From the NCBI GenBank assembly GCA_963682025.1, contig OY821520.1, positions 180,238,626 through 180,302,625 of the forward strand: DNA of 64,000 nt, read 5' to 3'. The notes under the pieces were generated by a model, which worked only from the letters and a program-made list of their open reading frames with translations, had not been told where the DNA came from and searched no databases. Source of the stretch: Cordilura impudica. Its lineage: Eukaryota > Arthropoda > Insecta > Diptera > Scathophagidae. A program made the translations under genes and the position numbers. This document shows positions 1-10,551 of the stretch, piece after piece (within the stretch, counting starts at the first letter, position 1; each line of letters starts with the position of its first letter).

Positions 1-9
1 AAAATTTTT

Positions 10-445
10 CTTAAATTTTAGCAAGGAATTTTGCTTTAATATTAAAATATCTTATTAAATTTTTATTAGCATAAATCGGTAAGTTAAAATTTTTATGTAT
101 GAGTTTAAAAAAAATATCTATGAAACTCATTCAACAACATTCCTTAAAAACATGAAGTGTATGGTTTGTGGACGAAACGATTGATGACTTTAGCACAGCT
201 AAAGCTGACAGAGGAATCAAAAAATAAAGCGTGTTCTTAGCAAGGACAAGATTTCGTTACCTGAAAAATTTTCTGGAATTTTAGCAAGGAATTTTGCGTT
301 AATATTATAAGTTAAAATTTTTATGGAAAAGTTCAAAAAAATTATTTGTGAAACTCATTCAACAACAGATATGCCCTCGTTAAAAACAAGAACTGTATGG
401 CTTCTGGGCGAGATGATTAGTGGCTTTAGCCCAGCTGAGTCGCGA
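10..445. repeat. Imperfect direct repeat at window start
   Basis: Two diverged copies of a roughly 180-bp unit lie at about 10-215 and 277-445. Both contain ttttagcaaggaattttgc, then aagttaaaatttttatg, then gaaactcattcaacaaca, and end in a related block around ggctttagcccagct. They probably belong to one dispersed element whose left end is outside the window. The short ORF at 323-523 is not supported as a gene. Confidence 0.6.
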
Positions 446-589
446 CGAAGACGCGACGGTCAAGGGCCATACATTTTTGTTCTCTATGTCGCCCCTTTTT
501 TTTTACCAAATTGGTCGTACTGATGGTAATCAATGAAGCATACGTTTTTATCTACGAAGATTACTATAACAAAGCAACATTTACATATA

Positions 590-1298
590 CAGCCCAATTC
601 TCAATAACAATTCCCTGGGAATTTTTTCCCTATTCCCTGCTCCCCTATTCTTAATAAAATCTCCCCGGGAATTTTTTCTCTTTTCCCTTTACCCTTATTC
701 TAAAAGAACTTCGAAAATGGGAATCTTCCCCGGGAAAAAAGTAGCTATTCTGAATGTCAATAAAAGGGAGAATAATTTGGGAATAATTCCGCCAAAAAAT
801 TGAGAGGGAGTGCTGCGAAAAATGTATGTATTTAATAGTTTTATGAAAAAAAGTAATATATATCATTTTAACTTATAATATTAACGCAAAAATGTTATTA
901 TGGCATTACTGTTGCTTTCAGGTCAAAAGCAACAAACAACAAATTCATGTTCTTTTAAACACAATGCAAGCCAATCCTGATATTGCATGCTTTGCTCCGT
1001 CTTGTCCTGCTGCTGCTCTTCTGCTTCAGCTACCATCAGAAACGCTACACTGAACATTTTTTGTATTTATTTTTAATTTATTAAAGATTTAAAAAAAGTT
1101 TTACTTTTAATTTCCACAAAAATTTTTAAATTTGTAAACAAAACAAAACAACTGAAGCAAAACAGCTGTCTTCGAATAATCGAAATTCTCTCTCCCATAT
1201 TATTCTTCTCCCCGCCTGTTTAGAATAGCAGGATTTATTCTCGGGAAAAATGACTTCTCTGGGAACTCATTTCCCTTGGAATATTTAGAATTGGGCTG
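590..1298. mobile_element. MITE with 12-bp perfect TIRs (Harbinger-like, tentative)
   Basis: A 709-bp non-autonomous DNA element. Its termini cagcccaattct (590-601) and agaattgggctg (1287-1298) are perfect inverted repeats, flanked by ata on both sides (587-589, 1299-1301) as a probable 3-bp target duplication. Sub-terminal sequences also pair imperfectly as runs of ccctgggaa and ttcccttgg type. Around 935-1030 the plus strand reads like the start of a Myb/SANT zeste-type DNA-binding domain (QQIHVLLNTMQANPDIA). Together with the 3-bp duplication this hints at a deletion derivative of a PIF/Harbinger-type element; that classification is inference. Confidence 0.7.
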
Positions 1299-1344
1299 AT
1301 AATAAATTCTAACTTGTATAAGTTATGTACCAGCAAGCCCGCCG

Positions 1345-1432
1345 TCAAACATGATGGTGGCTGGGTGTATAGAGCGCTAGCACATGAACTTTTTCACCCA
1401 AGTTCAAATCCCACGGAAATCTTGAAAGAAAT
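1345..1432 (+). repeat. tRNA-like (SINE-like) remnant
   Basis: A D-arm/A-box-like segment (ggctgggtgtatagagcgct) is followed about 35 nt later by a B-box-like agttcaaatccca, the spacing expected of an internal pol III promoter. The T-stem does not pair properly and no acceptor stem closes, so this is not a functional tRNA gene. A decayed tRNA or the head of a tRNA-derived SINE fits best. Confidence 0.3.
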
Positions 1433-1439
1433 GTTTTAC

Positions 1440-2442
1440 TCACATTTTATTCATTTTTACTTTTATTTTTTCATAAAATTGCAACTTTAAAAAATATATA
1501 TTTCAATAGTTAACATTAACTATGTACATTAATACAAAAATATTTCAAATACACAAAAATGATTTTTTAATATAAATAAAATTATTTAAATAATACAAAG
1601 ATTGCTTTATCGTATTTTTTCAAAATGTTATCGGGTCAAGCAACAATATTGATTGACAAAAACCAATGTTGATGGATAAAAAAAATTTTCATAAATATCC
1701 AAAAGTTTATAAATATTCGTAACTCAAATGGGTCAAACTTACGACCGTGCGGGTTTGCACATCCTCAATATATAAGGTCCTTGGCCAGTAATGATACAAA
1801 CATCATGAGCAACGCCAATGCCACCAGCGAAAACAACACCATCATAAACAACAACAACTTCAAACATCCTATGCAAATCTCTGACAACCTTGCAAGAGAT
1901 CTTTGCATACTCAACGTAAAAGTATATACTACTCAACCCTTGCGAATGAATTTTTCAACAAAACAGGGTTTTACGTTCTATCAATCATGACCACAACACA
2001 CGACTGCGTGCCAAAGGAAGATTCAGAATTGAGCGGTACAACAATAATTACGGAAAAAGTACCTTAACTGTCACATTGCCAAAAGTATTAAATATTTTGC
2101 CAGTAGACATAATCAACACTAGTAATAAGTATAAAAGAAAAAAATTATTGAAAAATACTTCTTAAATTCGCAATGAATTAAATTAAATAAATGAATTAAA
2201 TATTAGTTCAAATTCCTGCAGACAAGCCAAAAGGCTTCGCAGGACTAGACGTAAGTTTTATTGTTACTTTCTATTACTTAAGCTTCAAGCTGGGAGTTTC
2301 GAAGGGGAAATGCTTAGGAAAAATTTAAAACATGAAAGGAGTATTAAACAACAAGTACTATAAATACTGATTTATTGATTAAATATTGCTTTTGTCGTTT
2401 CCCTAAAATTTTTAAATATTTCATAATTTTACCTTCTTCTAG
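1440..2442. other. Non-coding AT-rich stretch
   Basis: No gene or recognisable element is seen. A moderately less AT-rich patch at 1737-2060 has short overlapping ORFs on both strands with no recognisable motif. The 3' end (2421-2442) is pyrimidine-rich and ends in cttcttctag, the acceptor of the candidate exon that follows. Confidence 0.5.
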
Positions 2443-2752
2443 ATTCGCTTTAATCTGTGGGATAATTTGTTGCAAAATGAAAGCCTGAGAATCGCAACCA
2501 GAAATATTCAATCAAGCATTTCCGAAAGAGCTAATATGAGCGTGTCAGATCAACAAATTTTTAATGATGATGCTATAGAAAATGAACATATTGGCATTGT
2601 TACCCGAGAAAATGACGAACCATTAAACTCATCGGAAATTCGGAACACTTCCGCAAATAACCAAGCACCTCGCTCGGAAGACATTAGTGCCACAGAATCC
2701 GATACAGATTCGAATGTTTCAACTGAAAGCGGGCATCATCATGACGATGGAG
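2443..2752 (+). CDS. Candidate host-gene internal exon A
   Basis: A 310-bp open segment bounded by a pyrimidine-rich acceptor (accttcttctag) and a consensus donor (ggag then gtatgt). It is open in one frame from its first base and begins IRFNLWDNLLQNE. The middle is rich in N, S and E, and it ends in a His/Asp stretch (SGHHHDDGG). No domain is recognised. It ends in phase 1, which matches the start phase of the candidate exon at 24205. Splice-bounded coding of this quality stands out from the surrounding transposon debris, so a genuine host exon is likely, but the gene is not identified and a chance ORF is possible. Confidence 0.5.
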
Positions 2753-2879
2753 GTATGTTATTTGTAATAAACAAAAATGAGTGTATTTAATGTAGTAAAT
2801 TAAAATACCTTATTAGTGATTTTAAAATAATACAATATGATGTATATAGCTGAAAGTTTTTTTCTCAGGCGATTAGGCA

Positions 2880-3870
2880 TAAGAACCATCTAGTCTTTTT
2901 ACAGTACATAGACCAGTTGTCCTTTTGGACTCGCGTAGTTGTTTATTGTATTGAGTGAGTGAAAGCTTATAGGTAACCTTAGCCTTCTAGCTTCGTTCTT
3001 TTCAGACCATCGTTCTACCATGGGACATCTCTTCTAGCTTTCCTTGACTTTAATGGGCTGCTTTCTATGTACGCTAATGATATGTTCGATCATAGATCAG
3101 ATGCCTCAAAATCAATTAGCATTATCCCAGTTAGTCTTTATGTTACTACAATAAAACTGATTTGCATCTAGAGCACTACCCACGTCAAAAACAATATGCT
3201 GATGATCAGACACATAGACTTCACTAGAAACATGCCAGTTAGAGATGCCGCAAACAAGATTGGAACTAGTCAAAGTGAGATCTTAAACCTCTGTTTTGAT
3301 TGAATTCTTAAATTTTGGTCGTCAACTGAATTCAATAAGAATCTCACCTCTGTTATGTTACCACTTCCTCATATCGTATGGTGGACATGGGTATCACAAC
3401 AGATAATTCAATTGAGATTCCTTGTTTAGCAGCATTTCACGAATGCCGAGACTTCATTGGTCGGTGCCGTCACACCATAGCTTGCTAGATAGGCAGACGC
3501 ATGTAACACCTCATTGGTTTTTGTTGTCGAGAATCGTATATATGCTTGCCTTGGATGTAATTGAGTCCTTTAGTGACTATACTTTCCTGAATGAAAACAA
3601 CATCCAATAGATCGTTGTTCAACCTTCGGCTGATCACATTGGATGCAGCCTATTCGTGATGAAGGTACTCTTGTAGGCACTTTACATACCTCTGTGTGTT
3701 ACCTTGAGAGGAAGACTAGTTGTTCTACAAAGCTAGCGCTGGTTCCTGAGCTGATCTCTCCCATCTACGACGCCTATTCGAAGACAGCCTATCTCGTATT
3801 TTTGTATCGGTCGTTTTCTTGGGCGTGGCCTTCATGTCGTACGAATCGCTGCAGAGTGGAGCATTCACGA
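2880..3870 (-). pseudogene. LINE remnant (endonuclease to pre-RT spacer)
   Basis: Heavily decayed minus-strand coding sequence of a non-LTR retrotransposon. Around 3230-3330 the minus strand encodes an endonuclease C-terminal signature (LDLTLTS-like, then NWHVSSEVYVSDHQHIVFDV), where the SDH is the typical catalytic histidine context. Downstream, near 2900-2960, is a spacer signature (LTQYNKQLRESKR) normally found between endonuclease and reverse transcriptase in R1/LOA/Jockey-like LINEs. Many stops and shifts interrupt it and the RT domain is absent. Confidence 0.6.
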
Positions 3871-4310
3871 GAAGGCTGTCAAAAATCCATAACTTTTGAT
3901 TGGATTGGAATTTTTTTTTTGCTGGGTGGGACTTTAGCCTTTAATTTTTGCTATAAAACGTAAATATCGACCGATAAAAAAAAAGTTATGTCAATACATT
4001 TTAATTTTTAGTTGAATTTTAGTAGATTAAAAAAAAGTTTTTTTTTATGTCTTATTTTTCACGTAATTTTACAACTAATACCTTTTAAAAATTTTGTAAG
4101 TTAAATATTGTCAGAAAATGCCAAACTTTGGCCCCCGTAAACTTTTTAGTCCTAATGTTCACAAGGGCCAAAGGTTGGCCTTTTTTGGAAGAGCCCGAGC
4201 TAAAATATAATTTATTAAGCAACGAACGTAAAAGATACTTGATATTGGTCCAAGATAGAGAAGTTTCAATGAAAAATTCGTATGTTTTTTCTTTAGTTAA
4301 AAATTTTTTT
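3871..4310. other. Spacer with a small hairpin
   Basis: No coding sequence is recognised. An imperfect inverted repeat at 4120-4180 pairs ccaaactttggcccc with aagggccaaaggttgg around a loop of about 25 nt; it may be a foldback remnant. Confidence 0.4.
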
Positions 4311-4542
4311 ATTCAGGTATGTGATGAAAATCGATCGATTTCAAAAGTGAAAACAATTTTCAAATCGACAACGATGTGATGAATTTCGATCGATTTTATT
4401 TTCCACTTTTGTTTCATTCCGTATCATTTCTTTTGAAAAATATAACAATGTATTGACAAGTTGTAGTGAAAATTGTGAAATAACAAGTAAACATTTATGA
4501 AATTTATTTAAAAACATAAGTAAATATTTACAAAATCATAAA

Positions 4543-5563
4543 ATGTCGATTATTTTGGCAGCATCCTATTTATTATTAGAAGAGGATAATAAAAAACGAA
4601 AACATAAAGAGGAAACATTTACGTGACAACTCGGATCCATTGGACTTGCCGGAAGAAATGCAAGTTTGTTCTTTGTTCTTAATTTAAAAATAATTTTTTT
4701 AGATTTATTAAATGTTTTCGTTAAAATAAGGATGGCTTTATGACAGTGTTAAACAAGATTGAAAGAGTAGGAAAAGTACATCGATCCAACTTACATTGAA
4801 ATTGGCAGCTACATTAAGATTTTTAGCCGAAAATGATCATCTGCTTGGGACGAAAAATTTGTGGAGGTTTAATAAAATTGGAATCAAGTGAAGAAGATTT
4901 AAGAAATTAAAAAAAAAAAATTTTTCACAAATATGGGATACCCGGAGTTATTGGGTGTATAGATGGAACTCACATAGCAATAAAAAGACCAACAGTGAAT
5001 AATACCTTTATTTTAACCATAAGGGATACTACAGCATAAACGCTACGGTTGTGAGTTCATATAAGTAAAAATAATGCCTAAATTTTCATATAATAATTAA
5101 TACCTTCATTACAGATTTGTGACTATAAAATTAACATTAAAGTTGTCGATGCAACGAGACCTGGATCAAGCCACGATTCATTTATATGGAACATGATTCG
5201 TGCACGAAACGTTTTCATGACAAAATTGAGAATGGTGAACGCGGTTCGTGAACAGAATGGTGAACAGAATCGGGATATGCCCTTGAAACATTTGTTATGA
5301 CACCATATGGATCGCCAAGTAGAATTAGTCAACAGAATTTCAATAAAAAGCATGCGTCAGGCAGAAATATTGTCAAAAGGACAATTGGGATGCTGAAAAG
5401 CCGATTTAGATGCTTATCTCGAACCCTTTGGTATTCACTATCGAAAACAGTAAGCATCATAAACATTTGTTGTGCTTTACATAACTTATGCAACTTTTTA
5501 AAAATTGACTTCGTGGGAGAAATATCTGGCGTTAACAATTTTGACAATGAGGACGAAAATTAA
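4543..5563 (+). pseudogene. Harbinger (HARBI1-like) transposase, degenerate
   Basis: DDE transposase of the PIF/Harbinger superfamily. Starting near the ATG at 4543, one frame or another carries GCIDGTHIAIKRPTVNN (around 4950), holding the first catalytic Asp; a central ATRPGSSHDSFIWN (around 5150), close to the position of the second Asp; and the C-terminal KHASGRNIVKRTIGMLKSRF and IINICCALHNLCN blocks (5350-5500) typical of HARBI1 proteins. Several frameshifts and stops separate these blocks, so it is non-functional. It is convergent with the minus-strand partner gene at 5670-6345. Confidence 0.75.
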
Positions 5564-5669
5564 ACTTTACAGGACGAACAATTTCTTCAAACCGATTAAA
5601 TGCTATGTATAAATTCGATTTTATAATTAAATTTTATTCATAAAAAGTAGTTTAAAAAATTTTAGATTA

Positions 5670-6345
5670 ATTAAATATATTTCAGTTCATCCAACTCCAA
5701 TTGTTTTTGTTTTATTTCTGTATCTAATTCTTTAAGCTTATTTTTTTGAATTGCTGCATTTTCCATTTTCTTGTGGTGTCTTTTAAACTCATTTATAAGA
5801 TTAGTTGTTAAATTTTCTACAGACTAGTAGACGCGTCTAACATTACTGCCGATAACGTCAAGTTTTTCGTTGTTTTTATAATCTGCAAAAATTTGTAATG
5901 ATTCCGACGGCTCATTCTTGTTCGCCAAATTACTTTCAATATAACCTTTTAAATGTTTCTTTAAATCGTCATTTCTCGTTTTATAAATTGGCGGTCCCTT
6001 AGTCAAGCTTTGATCATTTATCTTCCTTTTACCACTCACAGCTGTATTTGTTTGTGTACTTGGCAGATTATTCAAAGCAACTTCTTCAGAGCAACTTGGC
6101 AGATTATTCAAAGCAACTTCGTCAGAGCAACTTGGCAGATTATTCAAAGTAACTTCGTCAGATGATGATGATTCACTGCTGCTGCTTCCATCTACTCACA
6201 TATCATTGCAATTTGTATTCCTCTTACAATAGCATACAGACCACATATCTGTCCAACAACTTCCTCTTTTTTTTAAATGTACTTATATTTGGTAGTATGG
6301 ACCACAACCTGTAGCTTTGGCTTCTTTTCTCTTGGCAGACATTTT
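5670..6345 (-). pseudogene. Harbinger partner protein (Myb/SANT-like type), degenerate
   Basis: Minus-strand coding remnant of the second protein usually encoded with Harbinger transposases. It begins at an ATG near 6345 (MSAKRKEAKATGCGPYY, resembling the glycine/proline-rich segment of these proteins). It continues through a threefold 12-residue repeat (NNLPSCSDEVAL, 6060-6155) and ends in a basic coiled-coil-like tail with many K, E and L (5680-5820). In-frame stops and shifts break it, and the DNA-binding domain itself is missing. The identification rests on gene order and resemblance of the tail to the related fragment at 16160. Confidence 0.5.
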
Positions 6346-6733
6346 GTTTTTTATTCTGCCCTTCCAATAAGTCCATATCTAATTCATATCAGAAAATATA
6401 TTTTTATAAATAAAAGTAAAAAAAAGTAAAAACTTACAGCCGTATTTATAACTAAAATTTAGCTGCAGCTTATACATCGTAACTAACGAGCTGCTTACTA
6501 GAACGTATTTTTCGCTTATAATATAGTTAGCGAAGAGTTTATTCATAACACATTTCAATCTGTCAACTAAGAACTTAAAAAACAACTCTAAATTTGTATG
6601 ATGTCATAGTGTATTTCTATGAGTGCCACCTTTTTCATTGAAAATCAACTCTGAGTTTGACATTTAGAATTGTATATATCCCACGCAAATATAGATTTTC
6701 TAAAAGAAAAAAAAATAAATAAATTGGAAAAAA

Positions 6734-7253
6734 TGCGAAAAAAAATCAATTAAAAGATCGGTGAATTGGGACCAAGAAGAAAAGGTAATTTGATATATTT
6801 CTATTTTTTTAATTTACTATGTTTTATTTACATTTACAAGATTTATTATCATCTCTGGTCCTGGAGAAGCTGGAAACCTTGGAAAACATTAAAATAGATA
6901 CAAATACGAACAAAACGATAAGGGAGGCATGGAGTAGCGTTGCAGATTTCTTTAAAAAGGTGTCCAAAAATAATAGAACCGTGGAGCAAATACAAAATCA
7001 TTGGCGCAAAGCCAAATACGAAACAAAAATAAATAATAACTCATACCTGAGGCAAATAAAACAAACAGGAGGTGGACCACCACCTGTTCGTCTGAATAAC
7101 TTTGATGAAGAATTGGTTTCTCGTCTGCCGAAACATTTTGAGCACGATTACAACAAATATGATAGCAACTCCTTAGATGATGAATCTCCTAAATTACTTA
7201 TTACTCTCCTTGAGAGACGGTCGCAAAAATTTTTAGCTCTGATAAATCTTTAA
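6734..7253 (+). pseudogene. Myb/SANT-like (zeste-type) DNA-binding protein, N-terminal part
   Basis: Encodes a Myb/SANT-like DNA-binding domain of the zeste/Harbinger-partner type. SVNWDQEEK (6755-6784) is followed by an apparent 56-bp intron (gtaatt to acaag, 6785-6840), then a helical region, IREAWSSVADFFKKVS, RTVEQIQNHWRKAKYETK and a GGGPPP turn that often follows this domain. The exon junction is off by one base in phase and no in-frame ATG precedes the first block, so it is probably defective. The C-terminal coiled coil appears to have been displaced to 16150. Confidence 0.65.
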
Positions 7254-7928
7254 TTTTAACGATTTAAAATATACAAATAAAAGCTATTTAACTTTATAAA
7301 AATTATCCAAAAAGAAACTTTTGTGATTTGACTAATTATTATACTAATTATTATAATTATACAAAACAATAAAACAAAGAATAAATTGAGAATAAAAAAA
7401 CTGTGAATACTTAAACTCTGCACGTATTTCTCTCACTAAACATACATACATATAACTAAATAATCAAAAAAAAAAAAAAAACACAAAAAAAAATAACAGA
7501 ATATATACTACAACAATATTAAATACAAAAATGTCAAACAACCCGAATAAACGTGTAAGAGAAGAAGAGTTGTTGGTAAATGTACTTCAAACACCAAGAC
7601 TTTCTGATTCTCCTCTTCGCTTCCTTCAAATAGTCGACAAACGTATTGAACTAGCAGTCAATAAACTGGTATGATTAAAGCTTTACTATTAGAAACTGAG
7701 CATCGTCTCTTAAAATAAATTGGTAAGAGAATGTGTTCTATGAGAAGTGACATGTGACAGTGGCGGACAAAATGGTTACACTCAAAAATGAAATAGAGTT
7801 AAAAATTCAATGCTTGAAAAATGCAAATTCAGTTGTGGCATGTGATCTGCGTCTTAATGGTATTCCATACGTTAATGGAGAAAACCTTCAAAGCATATTC
7901 CACAACATTTGCAATAGTATCAACATAC

Positions 7929-8335
7929 TGTAATGTGATTTTGTACATATAGTGAACGATGACTTCTTTTAGTCACTAAATAAATTCATCGATCAAAATA
8001 CAATTTAGTCCGAACATTTGCTGATGCGACAATTTACATTAAAGTCAATGCCCGTATTTTATATACGGAAGTGTTTACGTTTAACCAATTGTCGATACAG
8101 CAAATGTATTGCAAAACACATAATCACATTATACCTCACCTGTTTAATTGTATGCTATTTATGTTTTGTTTACACAGGCATTTTTCTATATACAATTACA
8201 ATATACAATTATGAAAAATGAATAATAAAAAGAAGACACAAAAATAATAAAGAGATCAATTAATAGATTGACACCAAACCGATAAGAGGCGTTTTAATTT
8301 AAAATAATATAATTATTAATATTTTTTCGTTTATA
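7929..8335 (+). repeat. 5' LTR of the mdg1-like element
   Basis: A 407-bp repeat starting tgtaatg and ending cgtttata, placed by the flanking atac duplication and by the tggcgagcc primer-binding-site candidate immediately after it. The last 78 bp (8258-8335) recur at 12765-12842 with a few differences. The right terminus is TA rather than the usual CA. Confidence 0.7.
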
Positions 8336-9435
8336 TGGCGAGCCTGCCAAATTGTAAAAGTAATTTAAAATTTTAAAGTTTATTGAGTTGTAATTATAAA
8401 AGTGAATGTGTTGGTGCGAAGCAATTGTGATATTCCAGTCGGTCGACGCAATTGTATCTTTGGGCCTCGCTTCTTCTGCTATAAACACTTAAAACCAAGT
8501 TGATCATAAAGTTTATTGAGTTGTAATTATAAAAGTGAATGTGTTGGTGCGAAGCAATTGTGATATTCCAGTCGGTCAACGCAATTGTATCTTTGGGCCT
8601 CGCTTCTTCTGCTATAAACACAAAAAAAAATAAATCCCTGAAAAGAAGAGAAGTGAAAAAAAATTTGCGAAGGAACTAAATAAAAGTTTTCATAAACTCT
8701 TCATTTTAATAATGTTTTTAAAACAATATACTGCAACAGCAGTAACAAAATAAGGAACAACAGCCAGAACAAATTCATTAGCGATAAAGGCTGCAACATT
8801 GTCAACAACAGGAAGTATTTTATCCAGAATAACAATAGAAGTAAAAACAGCATCAACAAAATGAAGTGCCTTATCCTGCAACAACAATAGCGCCCACAGC
8901 TATATCATATATATATGCCTGCAATATAAGATCTTTAAGTATCTATAAATTTTATTTTATAATTTTATAATTTTATTTTATAATTTTTTTTTTTTTGTTT
9001 TTATTTTTTTAAAGGGAAGATCGCGGCCACAAGCGCTGCAATCAACCTAAATTTAACCTAAAACAATTTTTTTTATTAAAGGAAGATCGCGGCCGCAAGC
9101 GCTGCAATCAACCTAAATTTATCTTTTTATTTATTTAAAGGAAGATCGCGGCCACAAGCGCTGCAATCAACCATATTATTTTAATATATTTTTAACAGTA
9201 CTCAATAATAATTGCTAATTAAAGGAGAATTTTTAAATATTTGGAATATTAATTTCGGTTATTTATGTGAGGTTGTTTGTTTTGTTTTTCCTTTTCATAA
9301 ATATCTAATAAAACAGTGTACAAAATAATTTTTTTTATTTTTTTTTTAATAAGAAATTATTAATTAAAGGAGATTTTTTTTTTCTTTTTTTCTCTTCTTT
9401 TGTGAGGTAGTTTTAGTTTTTTTTTTATTGTGAAA
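8336..9435 (+). repeat. Leader of mdg1-like element with tandem repeats
   Basis: No coding sequence. It holds a 115-bp sequence present twice at a 133-bp period (8374-8488 and 8507-8621; tgtgttggtgcgaagcaatt and following). It also holds three copies of a 37-45-bp motif containing gaagatcgcggccRcaagcg, then ctgcaatcaacc, at 9011-9054, 9078-9120 and 9137-9172. Spacers between these copies are T-rich. The repeats could be protein-binding or packaging sites; that is inference. Confidence 0.7.
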
Positions 9436-9654
9436 ATGGGAAAAACCCAGTCAAAGATCGATAAACCAAATGCTAATGTCATAAATGAAATAGAAATGAC
9501 ACAATCATCTTCTAACACAGACACTTACTTGATAATACTAATTATAATTACATCAGCACAATTGGTTACGATCTTATATCAATTACATAAAAAGTCACTA
9601 AAGAAAAACTATTTCAGAAACGCTTCAATAGCTAACAATTTAGACAAAATATAA
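9436..9654 (+). CDS. Small accessory ORF: predicted myristoylated membrane protein
   Basis: A 72-residue ORF upstream of gag. It starts MGKTQSK, which fits an N-myristoylation signal (Gly2, small residue at position 6, basic residue following). One hydrophobic segment (about residues 31-49, YLIILIIITSAQLVTILYQL) follows, then a basic HKKSLKKNYF tail. Small ORFs of this general form precede gag in mdg1/412-group elements to my knowledge; their function is unclear. The start is chosen at the first ATG because it gives the myristoylation context. Membrane targeting of gag or particles is a reasonable guess but unproven. Confidence 0.65.
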   Translation: MGKTQSKIDKPNANVINEIEMTQSSSNTDTYLIILIIITSAQLVTILYQLHKKSLKKNYFRNASIANNLDKI

Positions 9655-9703
9655 TTATGTCAGGAAAGTAGAAAGAATAATATACACACATACATTATTT
9701 AAT

Positions 9704-10201
9704 ATGGATCAGGATAAATCTGGGCCGAAAAAACTAACAATATCGGAATATAGAAAAAGACAACCTGAGTATAGAAAATTACTTAAAGCAGAGGACAAAC
9801 TGACAACTATTCCAAAAATAGGTTTTCCGACTATAAAGAAAATTATTAACAGCATAGGCTCAAACAAAGAACTAAATGAACATAGAGAAGACACCTTTTG
9901 TGAGGATATACCCCGAGACTTTATAGATATCAACATAAGTAGTCCGATAATTAAAGTTGCTAAGGATTCAACTGCGGACAAAATTACAGCTATAGCAGAG
10001 GACGCGAAAATTAGAAAAAAGAAAAATAAAAGAGGGGGTATTATAAAACGCATGAGAGGCGAATCGAAGAACCTGAGGCGACAAATTGATTTACTCAAAG
10101 TGGGAACTCCTGAATACGCAAAAGTACAGGAAGAACACCTATTACTTAATATAAAATTGAAAACTATTAAGGAGATAAGAAAGAGTAAAGAAAATGCCTA
10201 G
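9704..10201 (+). CDS. Small accessory ORF 2: basic coiled-coil-like protein
   Basis: A 165-residue ORF starting MDQDKSGPKKLTISEYRKRQ. It is lysine/arginine-rich, with a very basic centre (KIRKKKNKRGGIIKRMRGES, about residues 102-121) and a C-terminal helical region rich in K, L and E that could form a coiled coil. No domain is recognised; RNA binding is plausible from charge alone. Its stop TAG lies inside the start of the next ORF (atgcctag, 10194-10201), suggesting translational coupling. It belongs to the pre-gag small-ORF set of this gypsy group. Confidence 0.6.
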   Translation: MDQDKSGPKKLTISEYRKRQPEYRKLLKAEDKLTTIPKIGFPTIKKIINSIGSNKELNEHREDTFCEDIPRDFIDINISSPIIKVAKDSTADKITAIAEDAKIRKKKNKRGGIIKRMRGESKNLRRQIDLLKVGTPEYAKVQEEHLLLNIKLKTIKEIRKSKENA

Positions 10202-10433
10202 ACGGACAAGAAAATATATAGAAGCCAAATTGAACAGAGCTTATCCAGAATTTACGCCATTTACTAAGGAACAACATGACAACCATTCAAGAATATTAGA
10301 TATAGTAGATAAAGAAATATTTAGACTTGCCCAAGAGGGATATTTCACCAACGGGGTGGAAGATTTTAAACCACCGGAATATAGACCCGAAATATATAGG
10401 TCAAAAGGAGCGGAGTCAATGGAAGACAATTAA
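10194..10433 (+). CDS. Small accessory ORF 3
   Basis: A 79-residue ORF starting MPRRTRKYIEAKLNRAYPEF, overlapping the preceding stop codon by 8 bases. It is basic at the N-terminus, acidic and proline-containing at the C-terminus (VEDFKPPEYRPEIYR). No recognised domain. It ends 118 bp before the gag ATG. The overlap argues it is translated by reinitiation after ORF 2. Confidence 0.55.
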   Translation: MPRRTRKYIEAKLNRAYPEFTPFTKEQHDNHSRILDIVDKEIFRLAQEGYFTNGVEDFKPPEYRPEIYRSKGAESMEDN

Positions 10434-10551
10434 TAAATCTCTTAACACTACATTTAAATTTATGCTTTTTATACTTTCAACAAAAAACTAACTAAATATA
10501 TAGGCCCTAGAATTACGGGTAAAGTGTAATTAAGACCGATAATAGGGGATT

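Larger units (their letters stand above)
4311..6660. mobile_element. Broken PIF/Harbinger element 1
   Basis: A transposase pseudogene (plus, 4543-5563) and a partner-protein pseudogene (minus, about 5670-6345) are convergent, as is usual for two-gene Harbinger elements. The left boundary is placed at the inverted-repeat motif ttattcaggtatgtgatg (4311 onward), whose reverse complement lies at the far end of the second Harbinger copy (18381-18413). No matching terminal repeat was found near 6660, so the right boundary is approximate. Confidence 0.5.

Noticed and set aside
1345..1432. Functional tRNA gene
   Set aside because: A- and B-box-like motifs are present, but no acceptor or T stem closes; kept only as a low-confidence SINE-like remnant.
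8294..8621. Two nearly identical minus-strand ORFs starting MFIAEEARPK
   Set aside because: They are the two units of the tandem duplication in the gypsy leader, on the antisense strand.
9709..10098. 129-residue minus-strand ORF with a hydrophobic centre
   Set aside because: Antisense to the basic accessory ORF 2; Lys/Arg codons read backwards give Phe/Leu.
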